The notes: a model not told the origin generated them from the sequence alone. 64,000 nt of DNA from Chryseobacterium bernardetii (GCF_003815975.1 NZ_CP033932.1:4445501-4509500); one strand, 5' to 3'. Numbered from the stretch's first letter, positions 8,501 to 17,211 are shown. A program made the numbers and translations.

Positions 8501-9266
8501 GGCCTAAGAATTTTCTTTTTTCGATATAGTCATTGAAAATAGTTTCCAATGTGTGTTTGAATTTTCCTTCAAACTGAATATCTGACAGTTCTGTTTCGAA
8601 AGTTGTGTGACGACAGTGATCGCTCCAGTAGGTGTCTAATACTTTCAGTTCGGTTTCTGTAGGGTTTCTTTGTTCGGTTTTAAAGTATTCCTGAATAAAT
8701 TTAAGATCATCTAATCCTAATGCAAAACCATGATTGTTATAGAAGTTTTCAAGTTCAGCATCGTTGAAACTGATGAAATTTTCGTGGATCAATACTTTTG
8801 AAGGGGCTTCATCAGCAGGAATATCCAGTACAGACAGGTCTTTTTCCTGAGATTCCACTTTGTTGATCAAAAGATCTTTGATCTTCACCAAATCAGCTTC
8901 TGAAACTCCTGTAAACTCGATCAGTTTTCCACTTCTTACTTTTGATTTTTCATTCTCTGTTAATAAAGCGATACATTGTTGCGCAGAGTCTGCTCTCTGG
9001 TCGTACTGACCAGGCAGGAACTCCATTCCGAAGTGGATGCTTTTTGCAGGGTTTTCTGTATGTAAAATATCAGTTACAGGATCTACAAAAGTATTATTCA
9101 CTACTTTCTCAAATTCCCCGTCGTTCAAATTGAAAATGTCATACACGTTGTAGACTTTCACACTTTGAATTGCCGGAACAACTGCTTTTACTTCATCAAA
9201 AATTTTTGGACTTTCAACATCGAAAATTCCTCTTTTTTCTACGAAAATTCTTTTGTTATTAGACAT
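5571..9266 (-). CDS. purL: Phosphoribosylformylglycinamidine synthase (FGAM synthetase, large form)
   Basis: The 1231-residue enzyme catalyses step four of de novo purine synthesis, turning FGAR, glutamine and ATP into FGAM. It is the single-chain form known from Proteobacteria, and of similar length. Order: N-terminal PurS-like region (1-150), linker with 'SDHCRHTTFE' (about 215-224), two AIRS-type ATP-binding halves ('FKNETHNHPTEIEPF' near 310; 'GGKDSMSGTY' near 770) and a C-terminal class I glutamine amidotransferase with 'FPGTNCEYDT', nucleophile Cys in 'IIGICNGFQAL' and His/Glu in 'GHPERF'. The barstar-like gene follows 13 bp after the stop. No PurR or riboswitch signal was recognised upstream; a CAAATTTA at 9407-9414 could be a distant -7 element. 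Confidence 0.98.
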   Translation of the reverse strand: MSNNKRIFVEKRGIFDVESPKIFDEVKAVVPAIQSVKVYNVYDIFNLNDGEFEKVVNNTFVDPVTDILHTENPAKSIHFGMEFLPGQYDQRADSAQQCIALLTENEKSKVRSGKLIEFTGVSEADLVKIKDLLINKVESQEKDLSVLDIPADEAPSKVLIHENFISFNDAELENFYNNHGFALGLDDLKFIQEYFKTEQRNPTETELKVLDTYWSDHCRHTTFETELSDIQFEGKFKHTLETIFNDYIEKRKFLGRELKPISLMDLATVCGKYFHKTGNLDNLVISDEINACTIQIEAEYDGKKEPWYLLFKNETHNHPTEIEPFGGASTCLGGAIRDPLSGRSFVFQAMRLTGAADVLEPVDKTLPGKLPQKTITKQAANGYSSYGNQIGLATTMVSEIYDEGYKAKRMEVGFVTGAVPVDWVRREKPANGDSIIILGGATGRDGVGGASGSSKEQDETSIHTMSSEVQKGNAVEERKIQRLFRNPEVTKLIKKSNDFGAGGVSVAIGEIADSLEVNLDVLPLKYEGLNGTELAISESQERMAVVVDPEDKEKFIKFCEAENIVAVEVAKVTDSGRMQMFWKGDKIVDLSRAFLDTNGCSKSQEVKINHLEDVKAETKAFNEENFLNTLQDKNVASQKGLLEMFDSSVGGTTVAMPLGGKYQQTLMEGSVQTLPILGAKDIKTVSLASWGFDAEISKQNSLLGASYAVVESVAKVVAMGGDYKNIRLSFQEYFEKLGQAPEKWGKPLASLLGAYDAQINLGLAAIGGKDSMSGTYQDLNVPPTLISFACANGEKQNIISPEFKATGNKVYFFNHIAQENGLPNYDALKEIYEFIFENIKSGKIVSVKTVKDGGVAVALAKMSFGNRLGAEVNADETILLAKNIGSLIIEAKEELSNISLQLIGEVKDSGLLKINNLETRITVLESAYTGTFENLFPTVEKEKITVEIDEKSNSINPRNIIIKKHGIAQPKVFAPVFPGTNCEYDTLNAFQKEGAVVSSLPLINISHQLLDESIDAWVEEIRTSQILAFSGGFSAGDEPDGSAKFIVNVLKNEKMRNAVHELLDRDGMIIGICNGFQALVKSGLLPYGRIKDLDENSPTLAYNAIRRHISQMVTVKVVNDESPWLKGMKGQTFTIPISHGEGRFMASEEEIKKLYENGQIATQYIDFDGNIAHGMPFNPNNSLFGIEGVTSPCGKIYGRMGHPERFTEGLMRNIPTANYHNIFKNGVEYFK

Positions 9267-9447
9267 TAGATGTCAGATTTTATTTAATATTAGATTTATT
9301 TTTCTTTTACCTTTCTGAGTTCAGCCTACAACACCCGGTTATTATTTACTTCTTCGCCTGTGCTGCCTGATTTTTGGGGTTATCATCCACCCTACATTAT
9401 TGAGTACAAATTTACTCTTTTTACTTTCTTTAGCCTCAATCTTTTTC

Positions 9448-10875
9448 CTATAATGTAAACACAAGATTATTGTCTTTAGAGCCATCATTATTGGATGCAT
9501 TTTTAGAAGCCCCAATCCATTCTTCTTTATTCAATACAAATTTAAAAGAATAAGGCTTCCCTTTTTCAAATCGAGAAACAGGAACCTCCAATTCATAAAG
9601 GTTTTTATCCTTTTTTATCATTTGATATTCTTTATTTTCAGGATCCCAGTTATTAAAACTTCCTGCTACAGAAACTGTATTGATAAGATTTCCGTTCAGA
9701 TTTTTCGGATGGGTGTAAGAGAAAACAATTTTATCTCCTTTTACGGAATACCCATATACCTGCTTTTTATCTGAAGTTGAAATAAGATCGGCTATTAAAC
9801 TGTCCGTCCCATTATAAAGTGCGGTAAATGTTTCAGGCCCGTTGATATTCACAATCATACAGATCCCGATATTCAGTTCAGGAAATACGGTAAACAGGCT
9901 ATTTATGCCGTAGGATCCGCCATGTTTAAATCCTCTTTTACCATGTTGGGTAATCCAGTATTTATCCCAAAAATATCCATACCAGCCTTCTTTGCTATTG
10001 TTAATGTTTCTTTGGGATTCCTGTACTATTTTATCTTGCGGATTCAGTTCTTCTTTTAAGAATTTCACCATATCACCCATTGTAGATTCAGTTTTTGAAC
10101 CACCTGAGCCCCATAAAAGGCTTTGTGAAACAGGCATCAGACGATAATTTTCATGATATCCGTTGGCCTGGGCTTCATTTTTTCCCAGTTCAAGTTTGGT
10201 ATGGTTCATTCCAGCTTTTGAAAAGATATTTTCTTTCAAAAGGGTTTCATAGCTTTTCCCGTAAATATTTTCGAGCATAAGACCGGCCAATTCAAGGCTT
10301 AAATTGCTGTATTTATATTCTTTACCGGGCTCTGTATTTAATGTAACAGTGGCCAGATCCTTTTTAAAGTCTTCTTTTGTATACCCTTTGTTGAGCTTCT
10401 CATAAAGAAAAGGGGTTTCATCCGTCATATTTTTCCTTAATTCATCATCATTAGGAAGATTTCTTGGGAGTGCTGTTTCGTAAGAAATCAGGTTCCTTAT
10501 TTTTATAGGGATACCATTATATTCTAAATTAGGATAAGATCCTTTAAGGTATTTACGCACATCATCATCAAGATTTACTTTCCCTTCCAGAACTGCCTGT
10601 GCCAATAGCTGACCTGTAAAAAGCTTGGTAACGGAAGCTATGGCAAAATAAGTATCATCGTTTGCTTTATTTCCTTTTCCCTTATCAATCTCTCCATAGT
10701 GTTTGGTGTAGATTTTTCCATCTTTAATAATTCCAACGGAAACAGAGTATGCTTTGGACTCTTTGGCCACCTTCTGGGCAGCTGCATCTATGATTGAGTA
10801 GACTTTTTTCTCACTTTGTGCATGATGCTTCGCAAATGCCAATGCAAAGATGAATACAAGTATATTTTTTCTCAT
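9448..10875 (-). CDS. Serine beta-lactamase-like hydrolase with C-terminal AMPK/glycogen-binding-like domain
   Basis: The 475-residue exported protein (signal peptide 1-19, cleaved after HHAQ) belongs to the class C beta-lactamase / DD-peptidase-like family. Catalytic motifs are visible: SVTK at 81-84 (nucleophile Ser81, Lys84), YSN at 189-191 and HGGS at 318-321 in place of KTG. From about residue 375 a second domain follows, with 'VSVAGSFNNWDP' near 403 and 'YSFKFVLNKEEWI', the pattern of an AMPK/CBM48-type early-set domain. Such proteins can be esterases, peptidases or D-aminoacyl hydrolases; true beta-lactamase activity is not implied. It is 15 bp downstream of the WG-repeat gene and likely cotranscribed. 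Confidence 0.85.
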   Translation of the reverse strand: MRKNILVFIFALAFAKHHAQSEKKVYSIIDAAAQKVAKESKAYSVSVGIIKDGKIYTKHYGEIDKGKGNKANDDTYFAIASVTKLFTGQLLAQAVLEGKVNLDDDVRKYLKGSYPNLEYNGIPIKIRNLISYETALPRNLPNDDELRKNMTDETPFLYEKLNKGYTKEDFKKDLATVTLNTEPGKEYKYSNLSLELAGLMLENIYGKSYETLLKENIFSKAGMNHTKLELGKNEAQANGYHENYRLMPVSQSLLWGSGGSKTESTMGDMVKFLKEELNPQDKIVQESQRNINNSKEGWYGYFWDKYWITQHGKRGFKHGGSYGINSLFTVFPELNIGICMIVNINGPETFTALYNGTDSLIADLISTSDKKQVYGYSVKGDKIVFSYTHPKNLNGNLINTVSVAGSFNNWDPENKEYQMIKKDKNLYELEVPVSRFEKGKPYSFKFVLNKEEWIGASKNASNNDGSKDNNLVFTL

Positions 10876-10890
10876 TAGGTTTAATTCTGG

Positions 10891-11856
10891 TTATTTTTTG
10901 AATTTATTAGGGTTATCAGGATGTTCTTTCTGATATTGTTCTGCTTCTTTTATTTCATTTCTCAGCCACTCTTCAAAAGGAACTTTTTGCTCGTTATATG
11001 ATTTTATAGTATAAACGTTCTTAGCATCTTCTGAAACCAGGAATTTAAAGCGATAGAGCATTCCCAGATCATGCTTTGTGTAATCATAAGTATTTACCTG
11101 ATAATAGGGAAAATTTTCTTTGGGCCTTTCTACAATTTCAAAATACAGCTTCTTTTCTTTTTCTGGGATTTTATTGTAAACATTTACATAATAAAGGTCT
11201 GCCAACAGTTTATTTTGCTGATCAAAGAACCGGAGAATATTTTTTTCTTTTTCATTGTATTGAAAAGGATATGGATAATATTTCCCGACAATTTTCACAT
11301 CCTTATCAGAATATTTGGTAAGCGGTGGCACCGTTTCTCCTTTGGTATTCATCATTCCCCATTTCTCACCAGACACTTTTATATACCCGTCCTCATCATT
11401 CCTTTTACACCCATCACAAAATGAAGCATAACCATATGTAAAATGGTCAACAAAATCATGTTTGGGTTCAATTACTGTTTTTCCGTTTCTATCCACAAAA
11501 CCTATCTTTCCGTTTTTAACGAAACGTCTCAGTCCTTCTACAAAATAGTCAGGGCCGTTATCATATAGGAATGGAGTATAAAGGAAGTTGCCTTTTCTGT
11601 CATAGACATATCCCCAGGTATGCTTCTGAGGCTTTGCACCTTTTTTCTCGCCGTCAAAGAGAATGGTTTCACCCTCTACAACTTCTCCATCTTCAAGGTC
11701 TGAGTAAATTTTAAATTGTGCAGGAATGACTATTTCTCCTTTCTGGTTTTTTACGCCTACTAAGGATTCTTTGGTTTTAAAATATCTTAAAACTTCTTTC
11801 TCCTGAGAGAAAGCAAGTACGGGGATTATTGAAATGAGTAAAAGGACTTTGTTCAT
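10891..11856 (-). CDS. Exported WG-repeat protein
   Basis: A 321-residue protein with a signal peptide (MNKVLLLISIIPVLAFSQ). Degenerate WG repeats follow: 'LVGVKNQKGEIVIPAQF' (32-48), 'WGYVYDRKGNFLY' (81-93), 'KIGFVDRNGKTVIEPKH' (117-133) and 'KWGMMNTKGETVPP' (164-177). WG repeats form beta-propeller-like surfaces of unknown ligand. The C-terminal 120 residues are charged and not recognised. It precedes the serine hydrolase gene by 15 bp, suggesting a shared envelope role, but function is unknown. Confidence 0.8.
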   Translation of the reverse strand: MNKVLLLISIIPVLAFSQEKEVLRYFKTKESLVGVKNQKGEIVIPAQFKIYSDLEDGEVVEGETILFDGEKKGAKPQKHTWGYVYDRKGNFLYTPFLYDNGPDYFVEGLRRFVKNGKIGFVDRNGKTVIEPKHDFVDHFTYGYASFCDGCKRNDEDGYIKVSGEKWGMMNTKGETVPPLTKYSDKDVKIVGKYYPYPFQYNEKEKNILRFFDQQNKLLADLYYVNVYNKIPEKEKKLYFEIVERPKENFPYYQVNTYDYTKHDLGMLYRFKFLVSEDAKNVYTIKSYNEQKVPFEEWLRNEIKEAEQYQKEHPDNPNKFKK

Positions 11857-11870
11857 GGTTGGATTTAAAA

Positions 11871-11897
11871 TAAAAAATGCAGCCCAAAAGGCTGCAT
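11871..11897 (-). terminator. Intrinsic terminator of purB
   Basis: ATGCAGCC (11877-11884) and GGCTGCAT (11890-11897) form a perfect 8 bp stem with a 5-base loop. On the minus strand the stem is followed by TTTTTTA. It lies directly after the purB stop and before the WG-repeat gene start. Confidence 0.85.
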
Positions 11898-11902
11898 ATT
11901 AT

Positions 11903-13330
11903 TTATACTTTAAGATCAGCTTCTAATCCTATTAAATCTTTATTCTGGTCTATAATCGGCTGCACTTCGTTCTTGACAAATTCTTCGGTCTGAATTGGTG
12001 CAAACCCGATAAAGTTTTTCGGATCTAAAACTTCTTTTAATTTTGATTTATCTAATTTTAAAGAATCATCGTTTAGGATTCTTTCGATCAGGTCATTTTC
12101 TTTTCCTTCTTCCTTCACTTTCTTGGAAGCTTCCATAGAATGCACTCTGATTACTTCGTGAATTTCCTGGCGGTCACCACCTGCTTTCACTTCTTCCATG
12201 ATGATATATTCTGTTGCCATGAAAGGAAGCTCTTCTTCAATATGTTTGTTGATTCTGTTTGGATAAACTACAATTCCGTTCATGATGTTGTTCCAGATCA
12301 ATAGAATTGCATCAACGGCTAAGAATGCCTGAGGAATGGTTAATCTCTTGTTGGCAGAGTCATCCAATGTTCTCTCGAACCATTGTGTAGAAGCTACCAT
12401 TGCGGAACTTGTTGTAAGAGACATTACATATTTTGCCAATGCCCCGATTCTTTCGCTTCTCATTGGGTTACGCTTGTATGCCATAGCGGATGAACCGATC
12501 TGGTTTTTCTCGAATGGTTCTTCAATTTCCTTAAGGTTCTGAAGTAAACGTAAATCGTTAGTGAATTTATGAGCTGACTGAGCGATATTTCCTAATAATG
12601 CTACTACTTTAGCATCAATTTTTCTATCGTAAGTCTGTCCGGAAACTCCGAAAACTTTTTCGAATCCGAATCTTTTTGAAAGTTCTTTATCTAAGTGCTT
12701 TACCTTAGAATAATCTCCGTTGAAAAGTTCTAGGAAACTTGCAGCAGTTCCTGTAGTTCCTTTTACGCCTCTGAAACGAAGGGTCTCAAGGAAGAAATCC
12801 AATTCTTCGATATCAAGAACCAAACTCTGTAACCAAAGCGTTGCTCTTTTTCCTACTGTTGTTAACTGTGCGGGTTGGAAGTGTGTAAATCCTAATGTGG
12901 GAAGGTCTTTGTACTGAATCGCAAAATCTGCTAAGTTTTTCATTACGTTCACCAACTTTTTCTTCAGGATTAAAAGTCCGTCACGGATCTGAATTAAGTC
13001 TGTATTATCTCCTACAAAAGCTGAAGTAGCTCCCAAGTGAATAATTCCTTTTGCTGAAGGTGCTACATCACCATAAGTGTGAACGTGAGCCATTACATCA
13101 TGACGGAATTTTTTTTCATACTCTGCTGCTTTATCAAAATCGATATTTTCAGCGTTAGCTTTTAGTTCAGCGATCTGCTCGTCTGTAATTTCAAGGCCTA
13201 AGTCTTTTTCGATCTCTGCTAAAGCGATCCAAAGCTTTCTCCAGGTACGGAATTTGTTATTATGTGAGAAATTAAACAACATTTCTTCACTGGAATAGCG
13301 CTCTTCCAATGGATTTTTGTAGGAATTCAT
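11903..13330 (-). CDS. purB: Adenylosuccinate lyase
   Basis: The 475-residue enzyme acts twice in purine synthesis, splitting fumarate from SAICAR and from adenylosuccinate. The fumarase/aspartase superfamily signature 'GSSAMAYKRNPMRSE' (about 287-301) carries the mobile-loop catalytic serine; 'TSAFVGDNTDL' (near 104) and 'GFTHFQPAQLTTVGKRA' (near 147-163) are the other two conserved regions. Length fits the family's longer, eukaryote-like branch. It stands alone between a terminator and a gene-poor 440 bp stretch. A plausible promoter lies 25-55 bp upstream. Confidence 0.97.
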   Translation of the reverse strand: MNSYKNPLEERYSSEEMLFNFSHNNKFRTWRKLWIALAEIEKDLGLEITDEQIAELKANAENIDFDKAAEYEKKFRHDVMAHVHTYGDVAPSAKGIIHLGATSAFVGDNTDLIQIRDGLLILKKKLVNVMKNLADFAIQYKDLPTLGFTHFQPAQLTTVGKRATLWLQSLVLDIEELDFFLETLRFRGVKGTTGTAASFLELFNGDYSKVKHLDKELSKRFGFEKVFGVSGQTYDRKIDAKVVALLGNIAQSAHKFTNDLRLLQNLKEIEEPFEKNQIGSSAMAYKRNPMRSERIGALAKYVMSLTTSSAMVASTQWFERTLDDSANKRLTIPQAFLAVDAILLIWNNIMNGIVVYPNRINKHIEEELPFMATEYIIMEEVKAGGDRQEIHEVIRVHSMEASKKVKEEGKENDLIERILNDDSLKLDKSKLKEVLDPKNFIGFAPIQTEEFVKNEVQPIIDQNKDLIGLEADLKV

Positions 13331-13354
13331 TCGTTCTTTTACTTTTTAGATGTA

Positions 13355-13385
13355 CAAAAATACGGTTTTTCAGTGAGAGATGAAA
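13355..13385 (-). promoter_or_regulatory. Candidate promoter of purB
   Basis: Read on the minus strand: TTTC, 19 bases, TATTTTTG. The -7 element fits TAnnTTTG; the -33 differs from TTTG in one base; the spacing is the usual 19. The purB ATG follows 25 bp later. The rest of the gap up to 13720 shows no gene. Confidence 0.5.
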
Positions 13386-13721
13386 ATTCTGGTTTTATGA
13401 TTTTTGTGGAGGTTAAATGATGAAATTTTGAATATCTTTATTTATTGGATCGTGTTTCTGAATTATTATTAATATTTACATCAATTAATATAGTGTTTTT
13501 ATAGGCTCAAAGTCTGGAGACTATAGTACCCTCAATAGTTTCAAATCACTTTGACATGATTTAATATGTTTTTTTTAAGATATGAGCATATTTTCAATCC
13601 ATAATTTGTTCTCAGTTTTCTCTTACAAAGCTAGCATAGCACAACGACAGAACCTGTCGTATTATAAACAGGTCGCACGGTATAAGGCAAGATAATTGAT
13701 ATAAAAAAATATAATCTCGAA

Positions 13722-13748
13722 CAAAAACCACCCTTTTCGGGTGGCTTT
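13722..13748 (-). terminator. Terminator of the 137-residue secreted protein gene
   Basis: CCACCC-ttttc-GGGTGG forms a 6 bp GC stem just below the stop codon at 13770. On the minus strand it is followed by TTTTTG. Confidence 0.8.
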
Positions 13749-13769
13749 ATGATTGGTGAAAATTTTCTC

Positions 13770-14183
13770 TTACTGATAAATGACTACATCATCTTTTTTA
13801 ATTTGGTAGCCCGTTTTTTTGTATGGAACCAAAACATAAGTTTCTTTAATATGGCTTCCGCTTTTCCAGACCTTTGCTTTACCTTCTTTATCCAGGATAA
13901 TACTTTTGGCTGCTCCTTCCGGAATAAAAACTTCAGCCCGCTTCATGTCTTTACTAAAAATAACTGCCGTCATGGTAGTATAGCTTTTATCTGAGCCTAC
14001 TTCCTTTAATTTGATTTTCTGATCAAAAACCCGCACACAGCTATTTCTGATTTGTGAATAGGTATAACCTGCGGAGCCTATGCAGCCATGAACATCTCTG
14101 TCTCCTCCCAAAACCGGAGTTTTCTGTTGGGCAAAAACTAAAGATCCAAGGAACATCATGCTAAATAAAATTGGTTTTTTCAT
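13770..14183 (-). CDS. Small secreted protein, paralogue 1 of 2 (GCIGSAGYTYS motif)
   Basis: A 137-residue protein with signal peptide MKKPILFSMMFLGSLVFAQ. The mature part carries 'GGDRDVHGCIGSAGYTYSQI' then 'SCVRVFDQKIKLKEV', so two cysteines are spaced to form one disulphide. It is closely similar along its full length to the neighbour at 14404-14793. I recognise the GCxGSAGYxxS pattern as recurring in Bacteroidota and enteric periplasmic proteins but cannot attach a function. It has its own terminator, so the pair are separate units. Confidence 0.75.
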   Translation of the reverse strand: MKKPILFSMMFLGSLVFAQQKTPVLGGDRDVHGCIGSAGYTYSQIRNSCVRVFDQKIKLKEVGSDKSYTTMTAVIFSKDMKRAEVFIPEGAAKSIILDKEGKAKVWKSGSHIKETYVLVPYKKTGYQIKKDDVVIYQ

Positions 14184-14353
14184 ATTTTAATTATTAAGTT
14201 TTCAGTAGGGTAAAGTATTTGGAAAATAAAGATATTAATTTCATTCCTAGTTACAAAAATATAATTCACTGAACAATTATTTATTTTATTATTCCGGTTC
14301 TGTCTACCCCACTGAAAGGCCTGGCACAATTTATTTCCTATAGTTTGTATCCA

Positions 14354-14385
14354 CAAAAAAAGCCACTCTTACGAGTGACTTTATC
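14354..14385 (-). terminator. Terminator of the 129-residue paralogue
   Basis: GCCACTC (14362-14368) and GAGTGAC (14373-14379) pair with one wobble. On the minus strand the hairpin is followed by TTTTTTTG. It lies 19 bp beyond the stop codon. Confidence 0.75.
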
Positions 14386-14403
14386 TTTCTTTGAAAACCG
14401 ATC

Positions 14404-14793
14404 TTACTGATAGATTACAACATTATCCTTTTTAAGCTGAAAACCGTTTTTTTTGTAAGGAGACAGTACATAACCATCTTTTTTCCAAACTTTTGCTTTT
14501 CCTGCTCTGGTAAGAATTATGCTTCTGCTTTCTCCATCTTTTACAAAAACTTCAGCATTCTTTTTGTCTTTGCTGAAAATAACGGCTGCAATATAATCTC
14601 CTTTTGTAGCAACCTCTTTTAATTTGATCTTTTGTTCAAAAGTTCTAACACAGTCTTTCTTGATCTGTGAATAAGTATATCCAGCCGAACCGATACATCC
14701 GTGAGCATCTTTATCGCCACCCAATACCGGTGTTTGTTGTGCAAATGCTAAAGTACCAAGGAACATTGCGCTCAATAAAATCGTTTTTTTCAT
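14404..14793 (-). CDS. Small secreted protein, paralogue 2 of 2 (GCIGSAGYTYS motif)
   Basis: A 129-residue protein with signal peptide MKKTILLSAMFLGTLAFAQ. It shares 'HGCIGSAGYTYSQIK', 'FEQKIKLKEV', 'AAVIFSKD', 'AEVF', 'SIIL', 'GKAKVWK' and the C-terminal 'KKDNVVIYQ' with the gene at 13770-14183. This is a tandem duplication; the main difference is eight fewer residues in two loops. Secreted or periplasmic; function unknown. Lying next to the glycan-utilisation operon is probably coincidence because both copies have terminators. Confidence 0.75.
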   Translation of the reverse strand: MKKTILLSAMFLGTLAFAQQTPVLGGDKDAHGCIGSAGYTYSQIKKDCVRTFEQKIKLKEVATKGDYIAAVIFSKDKKNAEVFVKDGESRSIILTRAGKAKVWKKDGYVLSPYKKNGFQLKKDNVVIYQ

Positions 14794-14883
14794 GTTGTTG
14801 TATTATTATAATTGTGCAGGATATTATTAAAAATCATGCCAAAAAATCATAAAACACATCACTGTGAAAAAAAATATTACTTT

Positions 14884-17211
14884 TTACTTGGTCCAGTTGA
14901 TCTTTGAGTGCTTCACCTCATCAGAGCTAGTTCCGATCATGATATCAAATTCTCCTGACTCCCAGTCGTATTTCAAATCTCCGTTGTAGAATTTCAGGCT
15001 TTCCGGGGTGATATCAAAGGTTACTTTTTTAGATTCTCCTTTTTTCAGGAATATTTTCTGGAAGCCTTTCAGTTCTTTTACTGGTCTTGTAATACTTCCC
15101 ACCATATCCCTGATATATAACTGAACAACTTCTGCCCCGTCATAATTCCCTGAATTGGTTACCGTTACAGAAGCCTGAACGGTCTGGTTTCCTTTCGGAT
15201 TGGCGTTGGATATACTGATATCTGAATAGTTAAACCTTGTATAACTCAATCCATATCCAAATGCATACAGCGGAGTGTTGCATTCATCCATATAATTGGA
15301 ACGGAATCTTTGGTATTCGCATTTATCCGTCAGTTTCTGATCCAGCGGGCGTCCGGTATTTTTAGCATTGTAGTAAATAGGAACCTGTCCAAGGCTTCTT
15401 GGGAAAGTCATCGGAAGTTTTCCTGATGGATTTACTTTTCCGAAAATAACATCAGCTATTGCATTTCCTGCTTCTGATCCTGGGAACCATGCATTAAGGA
15501 TTGCATCTGGCATATCTTTTACATTCGTTAATGCCAATGGACGACCTGTGAAAAGAATCATTGCGATTGGCTTTCCTGTCTTTTTCAATTCATTTAAAAG
15601 GTCAACCTGAGACTGTGGAATGGTTATCTCTGATCTTGATGAAGATTCCCCGCTCATTTCTGCAGATTCCCCAATAGCTAAAACAATAACGTCAGCTTTA
15701 TTGGCAACATCCACTGCTTCTTTTAACAGTTCTTCTTTTGAACGGCTGTCTCTATCAGTTTTCTTTCCGTGAGCGGCATAAATTTCTTCCAGTTTTGCAT
15801 CATAATCAATGTTGGCTCCTTTTGCGGAAAGGAATTTTACGTCTTTACCATAATTTGCCTGAAGCCCCTGCATTAAATTCACTGAAGCACTATGCTTTGT
15901 AGCCACACTCCATGTTCCGGCCATGTTCATTGAATTGTTTACCAATGGACCGATTACAGCAACTGTCCCTGATTTTTTTAAAGGTAATACCTGATTTTCA
16001 TTTTTCAGTAAAACCATTGACTGTGCAGCAACGCTTCTTGCAATATTGCGGTTTTCCAGATTATATACTTCTTTAGCGGCCAGTTTTGCATCCCCATGCT
16101 TGTATGGATTATCAAAAAGACCTAAATCATATTTTGCTTCCAGAATTCTTCTTGCTGCCATATCAATCTCGGCCTGGGTAACTTTTCCTTCGGATAATGA
16201 TTTTTTTAAAGTGGTTAAAAAGCCCTCTCCTACCATGTCCATATCAACACCGGCTTTTAAAGCCAATGCAGAAACCTGCTGAAGATCTCCCATACCATGA
16301 TCCACCATTTCATTGATTCCGGTATAATCCGTCACTACAAATCCTTTAAATTTCCACTGATTTCTCAATACTTCGGTCTGAAGCCACCTGTTTCCTGTTG
16401 CAGGAACCCCGTCCACTTCATTGAAAGAGGCCATTACTGAAGCTACCCCAGCATCTACAGCTGCTTTATAAGGTGGAAAATATTCATTGAACATTCTTAC
16501 ATGGCTCATATCAACAGTGTTATAATCTCTTCCTGATTCACCGGCTCCATACAGGGCAAAATGTTTAACACAAGCTAATATATTGGTACCGTTGGCCAGG
16601 TCTTTCCCCTGATATCCATATACCATATTTTTTGAGATCTCGCTTCCTAAATACGGATCTTCTCCTGAGCCTTCGGAAACTCTTCCCCATCTTGGTTCAC
16701 GGGAAATGTCCACCATTGGCGAAAATGTCCAGTTGATTCCATCGAAAGCGGCTTCTCTTGCGGCCACTCTTGCAGACTGCTGTACCAGGTTCATATCCCA
16801 TGAAGCGGCTAAACCTAACGGAATGGGAAAGGTGGTTTCATAGCCGTGAATAACATCCATTCCGAAGATCATCGGAATTTTCAGACGACTTTTTTCAACA
16901 GCTACTTTCTGAACGGCTTTAATTTTATCTGCCCCTTTTATATTGAATAATCCGCCTACTAATCCCTGTTCTACTTTTTTCCCGATATCTGAACTCTGTG
17001 CCATCCCGGTAGTAAAATCTCCGGAAGTGGGAAGGTTCATCTGGCCGATTTTTTCATCTAAGGTCATTTTAGATAAAAGATTGTCTACAAAGGCTTTCTT
17101 CCTGGCCTGATATTGTGCAGTCTGGTAAGACTGTACAGGCTTATCCACCATTTCCTGAGCGGAAAACACTGGCGAAAGCGCCAGGGTTGCTAGTACAATT
17201 AACTTTTTCAT
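14884..17211 (-). CDS. bglX: GH3 beta-glucosidase, periplasmic
   Basis: The 775-residue exported enzyme (signal peptide 1-18) is a family 3 glycoside hydrolase of the BglX type. The (beta/alpha)8 domain contains 'GMDVIHGYETTFPIPLG' (117-133), 'KHF' (216-218) and the nucleophile Asp295 in 'FVVTDYTGI'. The second domain carries the 'GESAEMSGESSSRSEI' loop that supplies the acid/base, and a fibronectin III-like domain ends the protein ('YDWESGEFDIMIG'). It releases glucose from the non-reducing end of beta-glucosides. Last gene of the SusC/SusD operon; with a GH144 enzyme upstream, beta-1,2-glucooligosaccharides (sophorose series) are the likely substrate, as characterised for a B. thetaiotaomicron GH3 enzyme. 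That specificity is inference. Confidence 0.93.
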   Translation of the reverse strand: MKKLIVLATLALSPVFSAQEMVDKPVQSYQTAQYQARKKAFVDNLLSKMTLDEKIGQMNLPTSGDFTTGMAQSSDIGKKVEQGLVGGLFNIKGADKIKAVQKVAVEKSRLKIPMIFGMDVIHGYETTFPIPLGLAASWDMNLVQQSARVAAREAAFDGINWTFSPMVDISREPRWGRVSEGSGEDPYLGSEISKNMVYGYQGKDLANGTNILACVKHFALYGAGESGRDYNTVDMSHVRMFNEYFPPYKAAVDAGVASVMASFNEVDGVPATGNRWLQTEVLRNQWKFKGFVVTDYTGINEMVDHGMGDLQQVSALALKAGVDMDMVGEGFLTTLKKSLSEGKVTQAEIDMAARRILEAKYDLGLFDNPYKHGDAKLAAKEVYNLENRNIARSVAAQSMVLLKNENQVLPLKKSGTVAVIGPLVNNSMNMAGTWSVATKHSASVNLMQGLQANYGKDVKFLSAKGANIDYDAKLEEIYAAHGKKTDRDSRSKEELLKEAVDVANKADVIVLAIGESAEMSGESSSRSEITIPQSQVDLLNELKKTGKPIAMILFTGRPLALTNVKDMPDAILNAWFPGSEAGNAIADVIFGKVNPSGKLPMTFPRSLGQVPIYYNAKNTGRPLDQKLTDKCEYQRFRSNYMDECNTPLYAFGYGLSYTRFNYSDISISNANPKGNQTVQASVTVTNSGNYDGAEVVQLYIRDMVGSITRPVKELKGFQKIFLKKGESKKVTFDITPESLKFYNGDLKYDWESGEFDIMIGTSSDEVKHSKINWTK

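Noticed and set aside
9267..9447. Possible purine riboswitch before purL
   Set aside because: No conserved purine-aptamer core or P1 helix was recognised in the 181 bp; only a weak promoter-like element.
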